From positions 1-9,309 of the forward strand of contig CANKXJ010000027.1 of NCBI GenBank assembly GCA_947487595.1: a stretch of 9,309 bases of DNA, written 5' to 3'. Positions 6,475-9,309 of the stretch are shown here, piece after piece. Within the stretch, counting starts at the first letter, position 1. Every line of letters begins with the position of its first letter. Under the pieces are notes generated by a model. The model was not told the DNA's origin, searched no databases, and was given only the letters and a program-made list of their open reading frames with translations. This DNA comes from Actinomycetota bacterium (GTDB lineage Bacteria > Actinomycetota > Actinomycetes > Nanopelagicales > Nanopelagicaceae). The translations under genes were made by a program, and so were the position numbers.

Positions 6475-8321
6475 TAGGGTTCATTTCTATCGCGTTGGGC
6501 TAGATCTTGTAAATACCTATTATAAGTAGCCAACTCATCTGGTTGGCCCATGGCTGCAGATCGTGCGGCATTTTTATCAATTCTGATTGCTTCACGTGAG
6601 TCATCTCTCACCCAGCTGATAAAGGTTGCAACCAGGGCAAGAAGTATCGGGATCTCGCCCATCGCCCAACCTAATGAACCGCCCATGCGTTGATCGGCAA
6701 GTAGATCAACTAGCCATGGTGATTTAAGGGAACCGAAGTAACCGCCATCAATTAAAGTCGTAGTAGACATGAGTGCTACTGAGAAGAATGCATGAATACT
6801 CATTGCAGCAAAAATAATTACGATGCGCACTAAATGTGGAACTCTGCGGGGGTTTGGATCGATTCCAATAACAACATGGAAGAAAAGGATTCCAGCAAGC
6901 AGGAAGTGAATATTCATCAGCAAGTGGCCCACATGCGATTGCATCATTGAACCAAATAGATCTGTGAAGTAGAGAGCAAAGAGTGAGCCATCAAAGAAAG
7001 CTAAAGCAACTACTGGGTTGGTGAAGAAAACTGCTAATTTGGAATGCAGCACAGCAAGTAGTGAACCTCTCACACCGCGCTCATCTTTATTTCTACCTTG
7101 CGGCAGAGTTCGAAGCGCTAAAGTGATTGGCGCACCAAGGACAATTCCAATGGGTGCAATCATTCCAAGAACCATGTGGGCAACCATGTGATAAGAAAAA
7201 GCAAAGTTCGCATACAAACCGAGGCCACCACTGGTTGCAAAATCTATTGCTGATATTCCAAGGGCAAATGAAATTGTGCGACCTACTGGCCACTTATCGC
7301 CACGCTTTGTAAGAACTACAACGCCTTTGATATAGAGCGCAACGGCTGTGACCAAGATTCCAATCATCAGTGCATCTGGTTCATAACTAAAGAGGATTCG
7401 GCTCCAGGTTGGTTCTGGCGGCGAAGAAATTCCTACTATCGCCAATGCAGGATCAAACTTTGCTGGCTCTGGTCTTGATGGAGCTTGATTTGAAGATAAC
7501 CATGCGCCCATTGCAACTGTGACAACCATAATCAAGCTTTCTGCAAGAATTAATCGCCCAAAGCCTTTCCAATCAATGGAGCTACGAAGGGCTAAATTCT
7601 TGCGATGCAAATAGGCAATAGTTATTAAAGAAATCGTTAGAGCAACTTTCCCAATTACCACCCATGCATATGAAGTGTTCCAGGCCTCTTTGAAATCCAA
7701 GCGAGCCCAAGCATTTGCGGTTCCACTTAATACAACAGCAATAGCAGCCCACAGCGCTAATTGGCTAAAGCGTGGAACTGCAATTGGCCTATCTTCAGGA
7801 TCCAAGAGTGCAAGAGTTATCACCCCACCCACCCAAAGAGAGAGTGCAACCACATGGACAACTAAAGAACCAATAGCTAATCCGTGTGAGCCGCTTGAAG
7901 CTGAGTGGCTCTGAAATACGGGTGCAACTAAACCAATCAGGGTAAGGATAAGAAGGACAATAACTGTCAGTACTTTATTGACACGAATTGATGCAAAGGT
8001 AATGAAAAGGGCGACAAGGGATTGAAAGAGCAAGTACTGGCCTAAGGTAATTTGCGTTACGAAAGAGCGCAGAACTGTTGAATCTAAGGCACCTGATAAT
8101 GGTTGATCGAGAATGGTTGCCAAGGTAAAGAGAATTGTTCCAATGCTTCCAATTAACCAGGTGAGCCCTGAAATCGATAACATCGCGCGAAGCTTTTGCC
8201 CAGAAGTTGATAATTTTCCATGGGAGTCAAGAAGTAGGAATCCCATCGCCAATAGTGTTCCAACAACTGCAAAGCTTCCTAAAAGGGATAGATATTTAAA
8301 AACTGTGCTTAAAGCGATCAT
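6474..8321 (-). CDS. CopD-CtaG fusion: copper transport / cytochrome c oxidase assembly membrane protein
   Basis: This is a 615-residue polytopic membrane protein, the actinobacterial fusion of a CopD-like copper transport domain with a CtaG-type (caa3 oxidase assembly) domain, as in mycobacterial Rv0102 (from memory). Residues 1-130 form several membrane helices. The CopD part (about 145-275) contains SLVVHVVALSLWVGG (152-166). The CtaG part (about 315-570) contains KRGDKWPVGR (339-348), FATSGGLGLY (361-370), FSYHMVAHMVLGMIAPIGIVLGAP (375-398) with H378 and H382, TNPVVAL (434-440), SHVGHLLMNIHFL (462-474) and IHAFFSVALM (509-518). These are histidine-rich helices expected to handle copper for CcO subunits. 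The cytoplasmic tail ends YNRYLQDLAQRDR. The start overlaps the copC stop as ATGA (8321-8318), with AGGGA four bases upstream. The stop overlaps the next gene by one base. Confidence 0.93.
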   Translation of the reverse strand: MIALSTVFKYLSLLGSFAVVGTLLAMGFLLLDSHGKLSTSGQKLRAMLSISGLTWLIGSIGTILFTLATILDQPLSGALDSTVLRSFVTQITLGQYLLFQSLVALFITFASIRVNKVLTVIVLLILTLIGLVAPVFQSHSASSGSHGLAIGSLVVHVVALSLWVGGVITLALLDPEDRPIAVPRFSQLALWAAIAVVLSGTANAWARLDFKEAWNTSYAWVVIGKVALTISLITIAYLHRKNLALRSSIDWKGFGRLILAESLIMVVTVAMGAWLSSNQAPSRPEPAKFDPALAIVGISSPPEPTWSRILFSYEPDALMIGILVTAVALYIKGVVVLTKRGDKWPVGRTISFALGISAIDFATSGGLGLYANFAFSYHMVAHMVLGMIAPIGIVLGAPITLALRTLPQGRNKDERGVRGSLLAVLHSKLAVFFTNPVVALAFFDGSLFALYFTDLFGSMMQSHVGHLLMNIHFLLAGILFFHVVIGIDPNPRRVPHLVRIVIIFAAMSIHAFFSVALMSTTTLIDGGYFGSLKSPWLVDLLADQRMGGSLGWAMGEIPILLALVATFISWVRDDSREAIRIDKNAARSAAMGQPDELATYNRYLQDLAQRDRNEP

Positions 8322-8848
8322 CGTTCCCTAAAGAGTTTTCGCGCATAGAGCACGAGTGCTATTAAGACAAAAAAAGCCATGATCAAAATAAATATAATAA
8401 ATATGTTTGTGCCCCAGCTGCTGCTGGCAGGAGTCTGAGATTCTGTCGGGGTTGGCGATGCTTCGTTAGGTGAGATTACAGTTGGTGCAGAAAAATTAAA
8501 AGTAAATGAACCCTCTAGAGGAGCATCGCCCTCTGAATACAAAGTGTATGAAACTTTATAGATTCCAGATTCAACAAGCGGCCTTAAGCCAATAGTTGCT
8601 GAAACCTCAGTCATTGTTAGAGTCCCATCATCAACGCGTACCCCTGCAGGATCTGTAACCACTATTTCATTAGCATCAGGAAGCAATGCAACTTGGGTGG
8701 TGAGAGTTACTGAGGTGGGGGCTGTTGTGACGGTAGACCCACTTATTGGTGAAGTAGTAATGAGTGAGTTTGCACCAGCTGTAGACATACCCAGAAAGCT
8801 AAGAAGGGTTAAAGCAGCCACAATTTGTCGGACTCGAGTGATTTTCAC
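8318..8848 (-). CDS. CopC-domain membrane-anchored protein without copper-ligand histidines
   Basis: This is a 176-residue exported protein: a signal peptide (1 to about 26, cleavage near AGA-NS), a CopC-like beta-sandwich (about 28-119), a Ser/Thr/Pro-rich linker (122-145), a C-terminal membrane helix (about 148-168) and the basic tail YARKLFRER. Family features seen are TTSPISGSTVTTAPTSVTLT (31-50) for the usual SxPADGA...AP opening, VTDPAGVRV (64-72), and the closing strands SGIYKVSYTLYSEGD (94-108) and GSFTFNF (113-119). The canonical AHA start and DGHP segment, which supply the Cu(II) histidines, read ANS and GDAP here, and the protein has no histidine or cysteine anywhere. Copper binding by the usual site is therefore unlikely. 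It leads the operon with the CopD-CtaG gene, overlapping it by four bases. The GTG start at 8848 has a strong GGAGGA ribosome site. Confidence 0.85.
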   Translation of the reverse strand: MKITRVRQIVAALTLLSFLGMSTAGANSLITTSPISGSTVTTAPTSVTLTTQVALLPDANEIVVTDPAGVRVDDGTLTMTEVSATIGLRPLVESGIYKVSYTLYSEGDAPLEGSFTFNFSAPTVISPNEASPTPTESQTPASSSWGTNIFIIFILIMAFFVLIALVLYARKLFRER

Positions 8849-8855
8849 TTAGATC

Positions 8856-8861
8856 TCCTCC
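8856..8861 (-). promoter_or_regulatory. Strong Shine-Dalgarno of the copC-like gene
   Basis: GGAGGA on the minus strand sits seven bases before the GTG at 8848. It fixes the start and shows that this operon, unlike pmt and glp, begins with a leadered mRNA. Confidence 0.85.
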
Positions 8862-8930
8862 ATATCGTGGACTTGAATTCGCGCCAATCGTCTCACTTCT
8901 TTAGACTTGGCTTCTACCCCAAAGGGTTGG

Positions 8931-8944
8931 AATAAGGCCTTATT
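8931..8944. promoter_or_regulatory. Perfect 14-bp palindrome between the divergent copC and fmdB genes
   Basis: AATAAGGCCTTATT is its own reverse complement over all 14 bases. It lies in the 114-bp divergent spacer, ten bases before the fmdB ribosome site and about 80 bp upstream of the copC start. A homodimeric repressor operator is a plausible reading, but one palindrome of this length could be chance. Confidence 0.4.
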
Positions 8945-8953
8945 TGAATGATT

Positions 8954-8957
8954 GGAG
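8954..8957 (+). promoter_or_regulatory. Shine-Dalgarno that decides the fmdB/ruc start
   Basis: GGAG lies five bases upstream of GTG 8963. It therefore favours GTG, giving the family-typical opening M-PTYQYAC, over the in-frame ATG at 8948, which would swallow the site. Confidence 0.8.
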
Positions 8958-8962
8958 CGCTA

Positions 8963-9211
8963 GTGCCTACATACCAATACGCATGTAACGCTTGCGAACA
9001 TGAATTTGAAGCTTTTCAGTCCTTTAGTGATGTCTCACTCACCCAGTGTCCGCAGTGCAAGGGTGAAATCCGCAAAGTCTATAGCGCCGTAGGTGTTGTA
9101 TTTAAAGGCTCTGGGTTTTATAAAACCGATTCAGTAAAAAAGACAACTACAAGTGAACCCGCTAAAACAACTCCTGCGCCTGCGCCAACTCCGGCAGCTG
9201 CGGCAGATTAA
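8963..9211 (+). CDS. FmdB-family zinc-ribbon protein, Ruc-like
   Basis: This is an 82-residue protein with an N-terminal zinc ribbon: CNAC (C8, C11) and CPQC (C29, C32), four cysteines expected to hold one zinc. The segment AVGVVFKGSGFYKTDS (42-57) is characteristic of the family. It is followed by a disordered Lys/Thr then Ala/Pro-rich tail (58-82). The closest described relative I recall is mycobacterial Rv0991c (Ruc), an oxidation-activated chaperone in which cysteine oxidation releases zinc; a similar role here is inference. Rv0991c also lies beside the 5-formyl-THF cyclo-ligase gene, so the neighbourhood agrees, although here three genes separate them. The start is GTG with GGAG five bases ahead. 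The stop overlaps the stop of the convergent gene at the window edge by four bases. Confidence 0.9.
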   Translation: MPTYQYACNACEHEFEAFQSFSDVSLTQCPQCKGEIRKVYSAVGVVFKGSGFYKTDSVKKTTTSEPAKTTPAPAPTPAAAAD

Positions 9212-9309
9212 TCCTGGTGATGGGGCGGTTTATCTAACTTAATTTCTTCTTCACGACGTAATTGCTCAGCCGCGGCTTCAGGATCGATCTCATCTGATGT
9301 CACGTTAGG
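9208..9309 (-). CDS. C-terminal end of an unrecognised protein (cut by window edge)
   Basis: An open frame enters from the right edge and ends with TAA at 9210-9208, giving 33 codons. The visible tail is hydrophilic and highly charged (TSDEIDPEAAAEQLRREEE, then KLDKPPHHQD), with a likely amphipathic helix over AAAEQLRREEEIK. I do not recognise the family from this tail. By synteny with mycobacteria, genes such as mscL lie in this direction, but nothing in these residues shows that. The frame is supported by the tight convergent overlap with fmdB, like the other convergent pairs here, and by codon use resembling its neighbours. It may still be a chance open frame because it is so short. Confidence 0.55.
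   Translation of the reverse strand, partial: PNVTSDEIDPEAAAEQLRREEEIKLDKPPHHQD

Noticed and set aside
8859..8887. TTGGCG - 17 bp - TATGGA as a promoter for the copC-like gene
   Set aside because: Transcription would start downstream of or inside the GGAGGA ribosome site at 8856-8861, removing it from the message.
8911..8926. Small hairpin ACCC-CAAA-GGGT in the copC-fmdB spacer
   Set aside because: The stem is only four base pairs with no T-tract, too weak to call a terminator or operator.
8948..8962. ATG at 8948 as the fmdB start
   Set aside because: Family members begin M-PTY, matched by GTG 8963, which has its own GGAG site; the ATG would include that site.
1..9309. tRNA genes, CRISPR arrays, insertion sequences or attachment sites
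   Set aside because: No cloverleaf-like segment, repeat-spacer pattern, transposase or paired repeats were seen; nearly all bases are in housekeeping genes.

Overview
The window looks like a compact, low-to-mid G+C actinobacterial chromosome, most like the streamlined freshwater lineage acI / Nanopelagicales. That placement is an inference from three things: the gene families (SepX/GlpR, actinobacterial protein O-mannosyltransferase, FadE25-type dehydrogenase, CopD-CtaG fusion, Ruc-type zinc ribbon), a gene order that follows the Mycobacterium tuberculosis Rv0991c-Rv1007c neighbourhood as I recall it, and very tight packing. The longest intergenic gap is about 114 bp, and all three tail-to-tail gene pairs abut or overlap.

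Layout. Positions 1-1072 (minus): the start of metG, translationally coupled to rsmI. Positions 1124-2398 (plus): pmt, a membrane protein O-mannosyltransferase, possibly leaderless. Positions 2399-4722 (minus): a three-gene operon in the order glp/moeA-like, GNAT (RimJ-like), sepX/glpR. Positions 4791-5339 (plus): 5-formyltetrahydrofolate cyclo-ligase. Positions 5329-8848 (minus): a second three-gene operon in the order CopC-like, CopD-CtaG fusion, FadE25-like acyl-CoA dehydrogenase, with each junction overlapping. Positions 8963-9211 (plus): an FmdB/Ruc zinc-ribbon protein. Positions 9208-9309 (minus): the last 33 codons of an unrecognised gene.

How the genes fit together. metG and rsmI serve translation. 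pmt, glp and sepX point to the cell envelope and division: Glp and GlpR/SepX are a gephyrin-like protein and its membrane receptor at the actinobacterial divisome. CopC and CopD-CtaG point to copper handling for cytochrome oxidase assembly. The most notable object is the glp gene product. It is about 100 residues shorter than normal MoeA, lacks the whole domain II including its FDNSAMDGYA-type motif, and has lost the SGGVS-type motif. It therefore looks like a catalytically dead scaffold kept beside its membrane partner. The CopC-like protein is also odd: it contains no histidine at all and so cannot use the usual copper site.
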